From positions 1 to 31,448 of the forward strand of contig JAZRJV010000051.1 of NCBI GenBank assembly GCA_045645985.1: a stretch of 31,448 nucleotides of DNA, written 5' to 3'. Below, one piece after another: positions 23,251-31,431 of the stretch. How positions within the stretch are numbered: the first letter of the stretch is position 1; each line of letters begins with the position of its first letter. The notes under the pieces were generated by a model. The model was not told the DNA's origin, searched no databases, and saw only the letters and a program-made list of their open reading frames with translations. Made by a program: the position numbers and the translations under genes. Source of the DNA: RGIG9060 sp045645985. GTDB taxonomy: Bacteria > Spirochaetota > Spirochaetia > Treponematales > Treponemataceae.

Positions 23251-25026
23251 CTATTTAAGCATCTTTCCTTTAAATTCGCTAATTGAAGAATATCCTTTTC
23301 GTTCCATCCAGTTGTAAAGACCTTGGATAATTTCTTTTAAGCAATTTGGATTTGCAAAAATTGAAGTTCCAACCTGAATTGCGTCTGCTCCAGCAAGGAT
23401 AAATTCAACTGCGTCTTGCCAAGTTGAAATTCCACCAAGCCCGATAACTGGAACTTGTTTTTCTTGTGGCAAAGTTTTGATTGCACAACAGATGTCGTAA
23501 ACCATTCTTAGCGCGATTGGTTTTATGGCAGGTCCAGCGAGTCCTGCTTTTATGTTATCAAAAATGAATTGTTCTTTTTCAACATCGATAGCCATTGCCT
23601 GAAATGTATTTACCAAACTGATTGCATCTGCTCCTGCATCAATTACAGAAAATGCGATTGCTTTTAAATCTGGTGCGTTTGGAGAAAGTTTTACGATAAG
23701 TGGTTTTGAAGTTGCTTTTCTAACAGCACTTGTAACTTCAAAAGCAGCTTGTGGATCTAAACCAAAAGTCATTCCTCCTGCTTTTACATTTGGACATGAA
23801 ATATTCAATTCAATCATTGGAATTTCAGTTTTATCCAAAAGTTTTGCGCCTTCCACATAAGTTTCTATTGAAGAACCAGAAAGATTTGCAATAGCAACTG
23901 GTTTTAAGTTCATCATTACAGGAAGTTTCTTTTCGATAAAAGTTTTGATTCCAGGATTTTCCAATCCGATTGAATTTATCAATCCTGATGGAGTTTCTTG
24001 CAAACGAATTCCTGTGTTTCCAGGTTTTGCTTCTAAAGTTAATCCTTTTGAAGAAATTCCTCCAAGAAGATTTACATCAATTACTTCGTTAAATTCTGTT
24101 CCAAAGCCAAAAGTTCCAGAGGCAGCAATAACTGGATTTTCAAATTTTACACCTGCGATAGTAACTGATAAATCTGGTTTTTCAACTTTTTCTTTTCGTG
24201 GAGAAAATGGTTTTTCGGCAAAAACAAGTTTGTTTCCTTCAAAAACTGGACCGTCTTTACAACAGCGTTTATTTCCTTCTGTAGTTGTGATTGTACAACC
24301 TAAACATGCACCAACTCCACAAGCCATTCTTTGTTCCATGCTTAAATAACAAGTGATATTTGCTTCGGCACAGATTTTTTGTACATATTTTAACATTGGT
24401 TCTGGACCACAAGCATAAACAACTGAGTATTTTTTTTGTAAAAGAGTTTCTGTTGTAAGAACAGTTGGTAACATTCCTTTTACGCCTTCTGCACCGTCAT
24501 CAGTTGTGATAATTAAATTTTTTGCTTTTACATTTTCTAATCCGTAAGAAAATGATTTAAAACAAGCGTAAAAATCGTAAGAATTTTCTTTTAGGTTGGT
24601 AGAAAATCCTGCAACTGGAGCAACTCCAATTCCGCCACCAACAATTGCGATTTTTGGATTTTCTGTAGAAACAAAATCTTCTTGTGGTTTTGGGAAAGTG
24701 TTTCCAAGTGGACCAGTCATATCAACTGAATCCCCGATAGAAAGATTACAAAGTTCTTTTGTGCCTTGCCCTTTTAACAAGATTAAAAATTCAACAAAAA
24801 CAAAATCTCCTTCTTTTTTAGAAGAAAAAACACTAATTGGTCGAGAAAGCAAAACTTTTGAAGTTGTACTTCTTAACATATAAAACTGACCACTTTGTGG
24901 AATTGAAAAATCTTGATGAACTAAGTTAGTTTTTAATACAAGATGATAAATTCCCGGTTTTACTTCTTTTAGAGAAGTTACTTTTCCAACTGAAATTCCT
25001 GCTTTTGTTGAATTTTCTTTACACAC
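23251..25026 (-). CDS. pyrKD: Fused dihydroorotate dehydrogenase: PyrK electron-transfer domain plus class 1B PyrD
   Basis: The 591-residue fusion joins two proteins that are separate in most bacteria. Residues 1-285 are PyrK: an FAD-binding RPISVF, GGGIGVAP for NAD and a [2Fe-2S] ligand set C-x4-C-x2-C-x12-C in CGVGACLGCTI through CCKDGP. Residues about 290-591 are class 1B PyrD: NPVIAASGTFGFG, a Lys in LEAKPGN, the catalytic Cys in NISCPNVKAGG and FMN-phosphate motifs (VIGLGGI, AGADAIQVGT). It oxidises dihydroorotate to orotate, passing electrons through FMN, 2Fe-2S and FAD to NAD+. The start is GTG at 25026, overlapping the pyrF end by 8 bp, with AGGA upstream, so it is coupled to pyrF in a pyrimidine operon. 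Confidence 0.93.
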   Translation of the reverse strand: MCKENSTKAGISVGKVTSLKEVKPGIYHLVLKTNLVHQDFSIPQSGQFYMLRSTTSKVLLSRPISVFSSKKEGDFVFVEFLILLKGQGTKELCNLSIGDSVDMTGPLGNTFPKPQEDFVSTENPKIAIVGGGIGVAPVAGFSTNLKENSYDFYACFKSFSYGLENVKAKNLIITTDDGAEGVKGMLPTVLTTETLLQKKYSVVYACGPEPMLKYVQKICAEANITCYLSMEQRMACGVGACLGCTITTTEGNKRCCKDGPVFEGNKLVFAEKPFSPRKEKVEKPDLSVTIAGVKFENPVIAASGTFGFGTEFNEVIDVNLLGGISSKGLTLEAKPGNTGIRLQETPSGLINSIGLENPGIKTFIEKKLPVMMNLKPVAIANLSGSSIETYVEGAKLLDKTEIPMIELNISCPNVKAGGMTFGLDPQAAFEVTSAVRKATSKPLIVKLSPNAPDLKAIAFSVIDAGADAISLVNTFQAMAIDVEKEQFIFDNIKAGLAGPAIKPIALRMVYDICCAIKTLPQEKQVPVIGLGGISTWQDAVEFILAGADAIQVGTSIFANPNCLKEIIQGLYNWMERKGYSSISEFKGKMLK

Positions 25027-25972
25027 TGTATTTTCCTGCCATTTCTAAAAGTTCTGTTTTTGAAGCTAATGCAACTTTTTCTGCTGCACCAACGATGTCA
25101 TCCAAAGTTAAAATTCCAGATTCTCGTTTTTCTGTTAATGCTTCGTCTTTTTTCCAAGCACATAAAACTCCCCGAGAAGAATTTACTGTTCCACCTGCTT
25201 TGCCTAACAAAGTTCCAGCGATTTTTGCTTTTCCACCTTGTGCTCCGTATCCTGGAATCAAGAAGAAAATATTTGGATATTGATTTCTTAAATTGATAGC
25301 ATCTTGTTCTTCTGTACAACCAACAACTGCACCAACTGGAGAACAAACTTGATTTTCGTCGTAGCCATAGTTTTGAGCAAATTCTTTTTGAAGTTCAATT
25401 AAGTGATTTCCAACTCTATCTAAAACATGAGTTCCGTCTTGCAAAATTTGATTTTCAATATCTTGCATTCCCGGATTTGAAGTTCTGAGCAATACAAAGA
25501 TTGCTTTTTCTTTTGCTAAATCTGAAGTTCCTGCTTTTTTACAATATTCTGTAAAAGATTGTAATGTATCAAATCCCATGTATGGATTTACTGTGATAAT
25601 ATCAGTTTCAAAATCTCCTGAAAAATGTGCTTTTGCATACGCTGCGGCTGTATCTGCAATATCACCTCTTTTGATGTCAGAGATTATTGGAATATCTTTT
25701 GCTTTTAACATTTTTAGTGTTTTAACATAAGTTTGCAAACCTTCAAGTCCCATTGCTTCGTAATATGCAATTTGAACTTTAAAACATCCGCTATGTTTTG
25801 CACAAGCGTTAATCAATTCTGTGTTGTAAGCTAAAACTGCTTTTGCTGGAGTTTCGTATTTTTTCAAAACTTCAGGCGGAAGATAAGTTGGTGCAGTATC
25901 CAATCCCACGCAAAGTGGACCATTTTGTTTACAAGCCATTTGTAGGCGATTCATTTGATGATAAAAATTCAT
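25019..25972 (-). CDS. pyrF: Orotidine 5'-phosphate decarboxylase (long, type 2)
   Basis: This 317-residue enzyme converts OMP to UMP, the last step of de novo pyrimidine synthesis. The catalytic Asp-x-Lys-x-x-Asp array is in SDIKRGDIADTAAAYA. The GLDTAP substrate-binding segment near residue 23, VNPYMGFDTLQ and the C-terminal phosphate-binding PGYGAQGG are present. The length and motif spelling match the longer subfamily 2 (about 270-310 residues), not the E. coli 245-residue form. It is the first gene of the pyrF-pyrKD operon. The ATG at 25972 lies only 6 nt after a -10 box, so its mRNA is probably leaderless. Confidence 0.94.
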   Translation of the reverse strand: MNFYHQMNRLQMACKQNGPLCVGLDTAPTYLPPEVLKKYETPAKAVLAYNTELINACAKHSGCFKVQIAYYEAMGLEGLQTYVKTLKMLKAKDIPIISDIKRGDIADTAAAYAKAHFSGDFETDIITVNPYMGFDTLQSFTEYCKKAGTSDLAKEKAIFVLLRTSNPGMQDIENQILQDGTHVLDRVGNHLIELQKEFAQNYGYDENQVCSPVGAVVGCTEEQDAINLRNQYPNIFFLIPGYGAQGGKAKIAGTLLGKAGGTVNSSRGVLCAWKKDEALTEKRESGILTLDDIVGAAEKVALASKTELLEMAGKYSV

Positions 25973-25978
25973 GACTAA

Positions 25979-26028
25979 AGTATATAAGAAACAAATTATG
26001 TTGACAAGGTTAAAAAATACTGTATTCT
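25979..26028. promoter_or_regulatory. Back-to-back promoters of pyrF and the lipid kinase gene with overlapping -35 boxes
   Basis: Minus strand: TTGTCA (26002-26007), a 17-bp spacer and TATACT (25979-25984), then 6 nt to the pyrF ATG. Plus strand: TTGACA (26001-26006), a 16-bp spacer and TATTCT (26023-26028), then 6 nt to the ATG at 26035. The two -35 boxes share five base pairs, so RNA polymerase can occupy only one direction at a time. Confidence 0.6.
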
Positions 26029-26034
26029 ATATAT

Positions 26035-27150
26035 ATGGCACAAATTTTAAATTCTTCAATGTTAAAATCTTATCTTGAACCAATAATTTCATCTTGTAGT
26101 TTATGGAAAGACAAAAATCTTTCTGTTTTTATTATTTCAAATCCTGCTTCTGGCGGATTTACACAAAAAAAAGTAGCACAAAAAAATAAATTTATTTTGG
26201 AAAGTGCAAGTGAAGCCGCAAAAGAAACAAGCGTTGTTGTAAAATCAATTGAATTTACACTTTTTGATACAGAATATTCAGGACATAGTGACGAATTTAT
26301 AGATGCAATTTTTGATTATTACAAAAAAAATCTAGCTGGAAATCCTGAAAACAAAGTTTTGATAATTACCGCAGGAGGAGACGGAACAAGTCACGAAGTA
26401 CAAAGTGCTTTGATGAATTTAATAAATCAATCTGAAGAAAATAAAAATGCTGTAGCCAAAGATTTTTGTATTTTTAGACTTCCTTTTGGAACAGGAAATG
26501 ATGGTTCTGACGGAAGAAATTTAGAAGAAAGTTTGCTCAGAATAAATTTTCCATCTCATATTGAATTACAAAAAGCGGTGGAAGTTTCTTGTTTGGGCGA
26601 AAATGGAAGTAAAAAAACTTGGTATTCATTTAATATTGCAAGTATTGGGATTGATGCTTTTGTTACTCACATGACAAATAAAATGAAATCAAAACTTCCT
26701 GGGGATTTTTATAAACTTTGGGTAGATATTGCTTGTATTTTTTATGGATTTGTCTATAAAAAAGTTCCTACATTTATAGAAATTTTCAAAGATGATAAAT
26801 CTATTGGAACTTACGATAGCAAAATTGAATTTGCACTTTTGGGAGTTTCTGGGCACAGAACTTACGGAAGTAATCACTTGATTTTGCCAACAGAAGAAAA
26901 TGTTTGTTTTACACAAGCTGTTAGTTTAATCAAAAAATTGATGATAAAACATCGATTTAAAGATGGAACACACTACGGAAAACCATATTCTGTTTTTTAC
27001 GACGCTGATATGATTAAAATTTCTTACAACGAAAAAATTTTAGTTCAGCTTGATGGAGAAAGTCATTTGTTACAAAAAAGTGATTTTCCGATTGTAATGA
27101 AAAAGACAGACCCTTTAATTCCAACAATCGTTTTAGACGAACAAAATTAA
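26035..27150 (+). CDS. Diacylglycerol kinase catalytic-domain protein (lipid kinase family)
   Basis: The 371-residue protein has the DAGK/sphingosine-kinase/YegS fold signatures: SNPASGG near residue 35, GGDGTSHEV near 114-122 (the nucleotide-binding loop) and PFGTGNDGSDGRN near 148-160. A C-terminal beta-rich half carries DYGSNHLILPTEE-like and DADMIKISY segments common to the family. It probably phosphorylates a membrane lipid alcohol such as diacylglycerol or ceramide; the substrate cannot be told from sequence. No membrane segment is seen. It is convergent with recR, and their ends overlap by 4 bp. Its promoter is shared back to back with pyrF. Confidence 0.85.
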   Translation: MAQILNSSMLKSYLEPIISSCSLWKDKNLSVFIISNPASGGFTQKKVAQKNKFILESASEAAKETSVVVKSIEFTLFDTEYSGHSDEFIDAIFDYYKKNLAGNPENKVLIITAGGDGTSHEVQSALMNLINQSEENKNAVAKDFCIFRLPFGTGNDGSDGRNLEESLLRINFPSHIELQKAVEVSCLGENGSKKTWYSFNIASIGIDAFVTHMTNKMKSKLPGDFYKLWVDIACIFYGFVYKKVPTFIEIFKDDKSIGTYDSKIEFALLGVSGHRTYGSNHLILPTEENVCFTQAVSLIKKLMIKHRFKDGTHYGKPYSVFYDADMIKISYNEKILVQLDGESHLLQKSDFPIVMKKTDPLIPTIVLDEQN

Positions 27151-27734
27151 AAAGAAATTCTTCCTCTAAAACTTCGAGCAAGAGTAAGTTTGTCTGCGTA
27201 TTCTAGGTCGCCTCCAACTGGAAGCCCAGAAGCAAGACGGCTTACTTTTACGCCAGTTTGTTTTAAAATCTGTTGTAAGTAAAGGGCAGTTGTGTCGCCT
27301 TCCACCGTAGGATTTGTTGCGATAATTACTTCTGTAACATTTTCTTTTTTGATTCTTTCAATCAATTTTCCGATTGGAAGTTGGTCAGGTCCGATTCCTT
27401 CAAGTGGGGAAATTAAAGCGCCTAAAACATGGAACAATCCTCTAAACTCGCCAGAATTTTCGATTGTGCTTACATCTTGAGGTTGTTCAACAACACAAAG
27501 CAAATTTCTTTCGCGCAAAGGATTTGAACAAATTTGACAAGGATCAGTTTCTGTGTATGAGCCACATTCTGAACATTGATGAATCCTAGAATGAAGTTCC
27601 ACAAGTTGTTTTGCAAAATTCTCTAAAAAAACTTGGTCGGCTTTTAAAAGGTGATTTGAAATTCTCATTGCACTTTTTTTTCCGATTCCAGGCAAACGAG
27701 AAAAACTTTCAGCTAATTGGTCTAAAGCGTTCAT
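27147..27734 (-). CDS. recR: Recombination protein RecR
   Basis: The 195-residue RecR acts with RecO (and RecF) to load RecA at single-stranded gaps. An N-terminal helix-hairpin-helix (LAESFSRLPGIGKKSAMRIS), a Cys4 zinc finger (CSECGSYTETDPCQIC, about residues 54-70), a Toprim domain (LLCVVEQPQDVSTIE to ATNPTVEGDTTALYL) and a Walker-B-like C-terminus (SRLASGLPVGGDLEYADKLT) are all in place. The ATG follows the ybaB stop directly (TAAATG). It is last in the dnaX-ybaB-recR operon, an arrangement conserved in many bacteria. Confidence 0.97.
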   Translation of the reverse strand: MNALDQLAESFSRLPGIGKKSAMRISNHLLKADQVFLENFAKQLVELHSRIHQCSECGSYTETDPCQICSNPLRERNLLCVVEQPQDVSTIENSGEFRGLFHVLGALISPLEGIGPDQLPIGKLIERIKKENVTEVIIATNPTVEGDTTALYLQQILKQTGVKVSRLASGLPVGGDLEYADKLTLARSFRGRISF

Positions 27735-28052
27735 TTAGTTTGCTCCAAACAAATTGCTCATATCTATTCCAGCAAGACCATTTGCTCCTGAGATTTTTTC
27801 TTGTATGTTTTCAGTTGCTTGATGAGTTGCTGCGACAATCAAATCTTGTAGCATTTTTACATCTCGTGGATCAACTGCGATTGGGTCAATTTGAATATCA
27901 ACCATTTCAAATTTTCCGTTGAGAGTAACTTTAACAAGCCCGCCACCAGAAGAACCCGTTGCTGTAATATTTTTTAAGTTTTCTTGCACTTGATTAAGTT
28001 TATCTTTAAGTGCAGCAGGATTTTTTAATAAATCAAATGGATTAAAATTCAT
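27735..28052 (-). CDS. ybaB: YbaB/EbfC family nucleoid-associated protein
   Basis: The 105-residue protein is of normal YbaB/EbfC length, with an N-terminal amphipathic helix (LKDKLNQVQENLKNI), the glycine-rich strand turn ATGSSGGGLVKVTLNGKFEMVDIQIDP and a C-terminal helix rich in Ala and Gln. The family forms tweezer-like dimers that bind DNA. Its start overlaps the dnaX end by 11 bp and its stop touches recR, so all three are translated in series. Confidence 0.95.
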   Translation of the reverse strand: MNFNPFDLLKNPAALKDKLNQVQENLKNITATGSSGGGLVKVTLNGKFEMVDIQIDPIAVDPRDVKMLQDLIVAATHQATENIQEKISGANGLAGIDMSNLFGAN

Positions 28053-29922
28053 CTTCTTCTACCTCGTCGTGTTTATCTTCTGAGTTTTCATCATTTGAAT
28101 GATGTTCATTATTTGAATTTACGAAATTTTGTACTTTTGTAACTTTTACAACCTCGCCACGAAAATCCTCGCATAAAATTTGCACAACTTCAGGCAAGTT
28201 TTCTTGAATTTCAGCAGGTTTTTCTGCAACTTTTAATTCAGGATTGATAGAAATTGATTTTCCCCAAATTGAACTTATCAAAGCTGAAATTTCTTTGCGA
28301 TTAGTTTCAAGTTGTTTTTTCACATAAAGTGTTTCAACTTGCATTTGAATTGTATTATTGTTAGAAGTCCAATCGTTTGATTGCATCAAAAGTGAAGATA
28401 AAAATGGATTATTAAGTTCTAATTCTCTTATAGTTTCTACTTTGAGTTCTTCTAACGATAAATATGGTTTAGGTTGAATTGTCTTTTCTTCGGGAATTTC
28501 TTGTTTTTCTTCAATTTTTTGAAAATCAGATTTTTCTGTTACAGAAGAATTTGGTTGAGAAAATTTTGGTTCACTTTGAAAATTCTGTTCTGGTTGAGAA
28601 AAACTAAATTGTGAATTTGTATTAGCGGTTACCGAAGGTTGTTTTTCTTGTTGATAACCGCTATTGAAAAAAGGGTGAGAAAATCCCTCCGATTTAGGCT
28701 GTACATTGTTTACAGGTGGCAAATTTCTATTTTCTTGCGAAAAATTTTGCTGAATTACATTCTGTTGAGCAGTTTGCCCTTGCATCAACAATGCTTTTGC
28801 TTGTTCGATTGCAGTTTTCACTTCGTTTACGGAAACATAGGAAGTTAACCAGCAAAGTCTAGAAATTGCAAGTTCAAGTTCGTATCGAGGACTAACTGAA
28901 TAACGAATATCTCTAAAAAGTTGAAGCATCAAAGATAATGCTCGTTCTATCATCACTTTGTTCCATGCTGAAGTTACTTTTTTAGAAAATCGTTCGATAT
29001 TTTGGCCTAGCAAGGCTTCTTTTGTAATTCCAGATTCAATCAATAAAAGTGAACGAAGATAATCAGCAAAATTTGAAACAAATTGCTCGATAGAAACTCC
29101 GTTTGCTGTGATTTCATCAAGTTTTTCGAGAGCAAGTTTTGAATTTCCGTCTACACAAAATTCTGCGATTTCGTTTAATCGTTCAATTCCTACAAGTCCA
29201 AGTTTATCTCGGATTTTTTCGTAAGTTATGTGATTATCAGAAAATGCTACAACTTGGTCAAAAAGTGTGTAAGCATCTCTAAAACTTCCAGTGGCTTCTC
29301 GCGCAATCCAGAAAAGAGCTTCGTCATCGGCTTGAATGCCAAGTTCAGAACTTGCTTTTGCTAAAACTTCTTTTATTTGGTCAACAGTTCCAAGTCTAAA
29401 ATGAAATTGTTGGCATCGACTTTTTATAGTTGCAGGAACTTTATGAAGTTCAGTTGTGGCAAAAATAAAAATTACATATTCAGGTGGTTCTTCGATGGTT
29501 TTCAAAAGCGCGTTAAAAGCACTTGTTGAAAGCATGTGAACTTCGTCGATGATGTAAATTTTGTATTTTGAGGAGTTTGGTGGAAAAAGAACTTCATCTT
29601 TAATTTGACGAATATCATTTACACTTGTATTTGATGCACCGTCAATTTCGATAACATCGAGGCTAGAACCTTTTGTGATTTCTTTACAAGCGGTACATTC
29701 TTCGCATGGAGTTGCACTTGGTCCATTGTGACAATTTAGCGCCTTTGCCAAAATTCTTGCAGAAGATGTTTTTCCGCATCCTCGTGGACCTGAAAATAAA
29801 TATGCGTGAGCAATTTTTCCTGATTGAATTGCGTTTTTTAATGTTGCGGCAACAAATTCTTGTCCAACTAAGTCATCAAAACGCTGTGGGCGACGACGAG
29901 TCGCTGTAACTTCATAAGCCAT
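28042..29922 (-). CDS. dnaX: DNA polymerase III subunit gamma/tau
   Basis: This 626-residue clamp-loader subunit starts at ATG 29922 (MAYEVTATRRRPQRFDDLVGQE); a longer frame from 29940 would add 6 codons across the -10 box. Walker A GPRGCGKTSSARILAKALNC (about residues 42-61), a zinc-binding set CHNG...CEECTACK and Walker B IIDEVHMLS are present, then AAA+ lid and collar domains to about residue 360. Residues about 360-500 are a Gln/Asn/Pro-rich, low-complexity linker. The last 120 form a tau-like C-terminal domain with a very acidic tail. I saw no in-frame A-AAA-AAG slippery site, so a shorter gamma form by frameshifting is not indicated. Confidence 0.96.
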   Translation of the reverse strand: MAYEVTATRRRPQRFDDLVGQEFVAATLKNAIQSGKIAHAYLFSGPRGCGKTSSARILAKALNCHNGPSATPCEECTACKEITKGSSLDVIEIDGASNTSVNDIRQIKDEVLFPPNSSKYKIYIIDEVHMLSTSAFNALLKTIEEPPEYVIFIFATTELHKVPATIKSRCQQFHFRLGTVDQIKEVLAKASSELGIQADDEALFWIAREATGSFRDAYTLFDQVVAFSDNHITYEKIRDKLGLVGIERLNEIAEFCVDGNSKLALEKLDEITANGVSIEQFVSNFADYLRSLLLIESGITKEALLGQNIERFSKKVTSAWNKVMIERALSLMLQLFRDIRYSVSPRYELELAISRLCWLTSYVSVNEVKTAIEQAKALLMQGQTAQQNVIQQNFSQENRNLPPVNNVQPKSEGFSHPFFNSGYQQEKQPSVTANTNSQFSFSQPEQNFQSEPKFSQPNSSVTEKSDFQKIEEKQEIPEEKTIQPKPYLSLEELKVETIRELELNNPFLSSLLMQSNDWTSNNNTIQMQVETLYVKKQLETNRKEISALISSIWGKSISINPELKVAEKPAEIQENLPEVVQILCEDFRGEVVKVTKVQNFVNSNNEHHSNDENSEDKHDEVEEDEF

Positions 29923-29928
29923 TATTAA

Positions 29929-29957
29929 AGAATACTGCAAAATTGCAAAAATTACAA
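29929..29957 (-). promoter_or_regulatory. Promoter of the dnaX-ybaB-recR operon
   Basis: Minus-strand TTGTAA (29952-29957) and TATTCT (29929-29934) are 17 bp apart, with 6 nt between the -10 box and the dnaX ATG at 29922. No SD is seen, which agrees with a leaderless transcript. Confidence 0.5.
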
Positions 29958-30036
29958 CATATAAAATTTTTACTTATATTTTTATAAAGAGAAAATGTGG
30001 GATGCAATTTTTGAATTTGGGTGATTTTATATTAAA

Positions 30037-30603
30037 CTAAAAAGGAAAAGTATTTTGGTAGAATTTTACAAATTCCTTTGTGTTTTGTGATTTTGAAGCG
30101 ACTGAATTTGGATAAAACTCAAAATCGCAAATTTCTTTGTAGGATTTCATTCTTCTTTCATAAAAACGATGAAAGATGTTTTCGATATCTTCTTGTGATT
30201 TAGGATTTTCTCTTGAAATGTAGCCAGGCAAACTTCCTGTTTTTTGTGAATTATGCAAAATTCTTTCAAGGCAAGTTTTTTCCGGAACATTTAGTAAAAC
30301 GAATTTTCCTATGGATTTTAGGATTTTTATTGCTTCAGGATTGTCGCAAATTCCACCGCCTGTTGCAATCACAAGTGAAGTATTGTTTTGGAATTGGTTT
30401 TCTAAAAATTTGCAAGATTCAACTTCAGCATTTTTGAAGGCACTTTCGCCTTTTTCTACAAAAAGTTGTCTTACTGGAAGTTTTGTTTGTTCTTCGATTA
30501 TTGCATCGGTGTCAAAAAAAGGAATCGATAAATTTGTTGCAAGACCTTTTCCCAAAGATGATTTTCCTGAATGTTTCATGCCAACGATTATAATTGAATC
30601 CAT
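30037..30603 (-). CDS. aroK: Shikimate kinase-like P-loop kinase, divergent
   Basis: The 188-residue protein has the shikimate kinase fold: Walker A GMKHSGKSS (residues 8-16), the DTD motif (31-33), FVEKGESAFKNAE (48-60), ATGGGI (80-85) and a C-terminal ERRMKSYKE arm. Compared with E. coli AroK, the shikimate-binding Arg58 aligns with Lys57, and the lid motif RPLL, with its catalytic Arg, is replaced by TGSLPG. The third binding Arg, in the ERxxxY arm, is kept. It may still phosphorylate shikimate (step 5 of the chorismate pathway), or act on another substrate. The symbol is therefore tentative. GGAG 6 nt before the ATG gives a normal SD start. Confidence 0.7.
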   Translation of the reverse strand: MDSIIIVGMKHSGKSSLGKGLATNLSIPFFDTDAIIEEQTKLPVRQLFVEKGESAFKNAEVESCKFLENQFQNNTSLVIATGGGICDNPEAIKILKSIGKFVLLNVPEKTCLERILHNSQKTGSLPGYISRENPKSQEDIENIFHRFYERRMKSYKEICDFEFYPNSVASKSQNTKEFVKFYQNTFPF

Positions 30604-30637
30604 AAAAACTCCGTTGAGATGAGTATATCAAATTTGC

Positions 30638-30666
30638 TTGAAAATGTATATTGAATAAGTTATTCT
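30638..30666 (+). promoter_or_regulatory. Promoter of the PrsW-like gene
   Basis: TTGAAA (30638-30643) and TATTCT (30661-30666) are 17 bp apart. The -10 box is followed by 6 nt and the ATG at 30673, with no SD, which predicts a leaderless mRNA. Confidence 0.55.
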
Positions 30667-30672
30667 ATTTAT

Positions 30673-31308
30673 ATGAATATAATTGTAAATCTTTTGATAA
30701 ATTTTTTGCCAGTTTTAGTGATAAGTTTGATTTATTGCTTAAAAAATAAGCAAATTAAATGGTATATGCCGATTATTTCTATTTTAGTGGGAATGTTTGC
30801 CGTTTTACCTGCAAGTTTTATTCAATTATTATTTCCAGAAGTGTTTTTTGCAAAGCAAACTTTATTGACCTTGCTTTTTTCAAGTTTGGTTTATATCGCC
30901 TTAGTTGAAGAAGGATGTAAAACGATTTGTCTTTTTTTGCTTCCTTCTAAAAATTTAAGTATTACAAGTTTTTTTGCTCTTTCTTTTTTGGTTGGATATT
31001 CTTTTGGCAGTTTTGAAAATATCGTTTATATCTTTAAAGGAATGACAAATCCAATTTTAAGGATGTTTACTTCTTGTGTAATTCACGCAGTTTGTACAGG
31101 AACAGCCGCATTTTTCGTTTGGTTTTTACGAAAGAAAAAATTTCATTTAACATTGATTTTAACTCCTATTTTTGTTCACGGTTTGTACGATTTTTTTGCA
31201 GGCTTTCCTGGAAAATTTTGGCTTTTTTCGATAATCGTAATTTTCTATGGAATTTTTCAATGCAGTGTTTTCTATCAAATGTTCAAAAACGATGAGAAAA
31301 TTCAATAA
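30673..31308 (+). CDS. PrsW-family intramembrane protease-like membrane protein
   Basis: The 211-residue integral membrane protein has about six to seven hydrophobic segments. The conserved PrsW motifs are present in order: VEEGCK (EExxK type, about residues 77-82), GYSFGSFENI (GxxFxxxEN, about 108-117), a His in CVIHAVCTG and HGLYDFF (HxxxD, near 175-181). PrsW proteases cleave membrane proteins such as anti-sigma factors, and the acidic and His residues are placed as in that family. Start at ATG 30673 is fixed by the adjacent -10 box. It diverges from the aroK-like gene and no target gene is adjacent. The substrate is unknown. Confidence 0.8.
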   Translation: MNIIVNLLINFLPVLVISLIYCLKNKQIKWYMPIISILVGMFAVLPASFIQLLFPEVFFAKQTLLTLLFSSLVYIALVEEGCKTICLFLLPSKNLSITSFFALSFLVGYSFGSFENIVYIFKGMTNPILRMFTSCVIHAVCTGTAAFFVWFLRKKKFHLTLILTPIFVHGLYDFFAGFPGKFWLFSIIVIFYGIFQCSVFYQMFKNDEKIQ

Positions 31309-31313
31309 ATCTG

Positions 31314-31342
31314 TTGACAAAAAAATAGTATTTTTGTAATAT
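31314..31342 (+). promoter_or_regulatory. Promoter of tRNA-fMet
   Basis: A perfect TTGACA (31314-31319) and TAATAT (31337-31342) are exactly 17 bp apart, ending 16 bp before the mature tRNA 5' end. It begins 6 bp after the stop of the PrsW-like gene. Confidence 0.75.
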
Positions 31343-31358
31343 TAAACCATCAGTACGA

Positions 31359-31431
31359 CGCGGGATAGAGCAGTTGGCAGCTCGTCGGGCTCATAACCCG
31401 GAGGCCGTAGGTTCGAGTCCTACTCCCGCTA
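31359..31431 (+). tRNA. tRNA-Met (initiator, anticodon CAT)
   Basis: The cloverleaf is complete: acceptor CGCGGGA with TCCCGC, D-arm GAGC/GCTC, anticodon loop CTCATAA (anticodon CAT) and T-arm GTAGG-TTCGAGT-CCTAC. Initiator identity is shown by three G-C pairs at the base of the anticodon stem (GGG with CCC), an unpaired first position (C1 opposite U72) and an A11-U24 pair. CCA is not encoded, so it must be added by nucleotidyltransferase. Most bacterial initiators have C1 opposite A72, so the U72 here is a mild oddity. Its 3' end differs from the tRNA scar at 15489-15511. Confidence 0.93.

Noticed and set aside
28042..29922. Programmed frameshift in dnaX making a gamma form
   Set aside because: The A-rich run near 28976-28986 is in the wrong codon phase for an A-AAA-AAG slip, and no following stop-hairpin signal was found.
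31359..31431. The fMet tRNA as the attachment site of the island
   Set aside because: Its 3' end (TCCCGCTA) differs from the scar (TGGGCCCA), and it lies 16 kb to the right among backbone genes.
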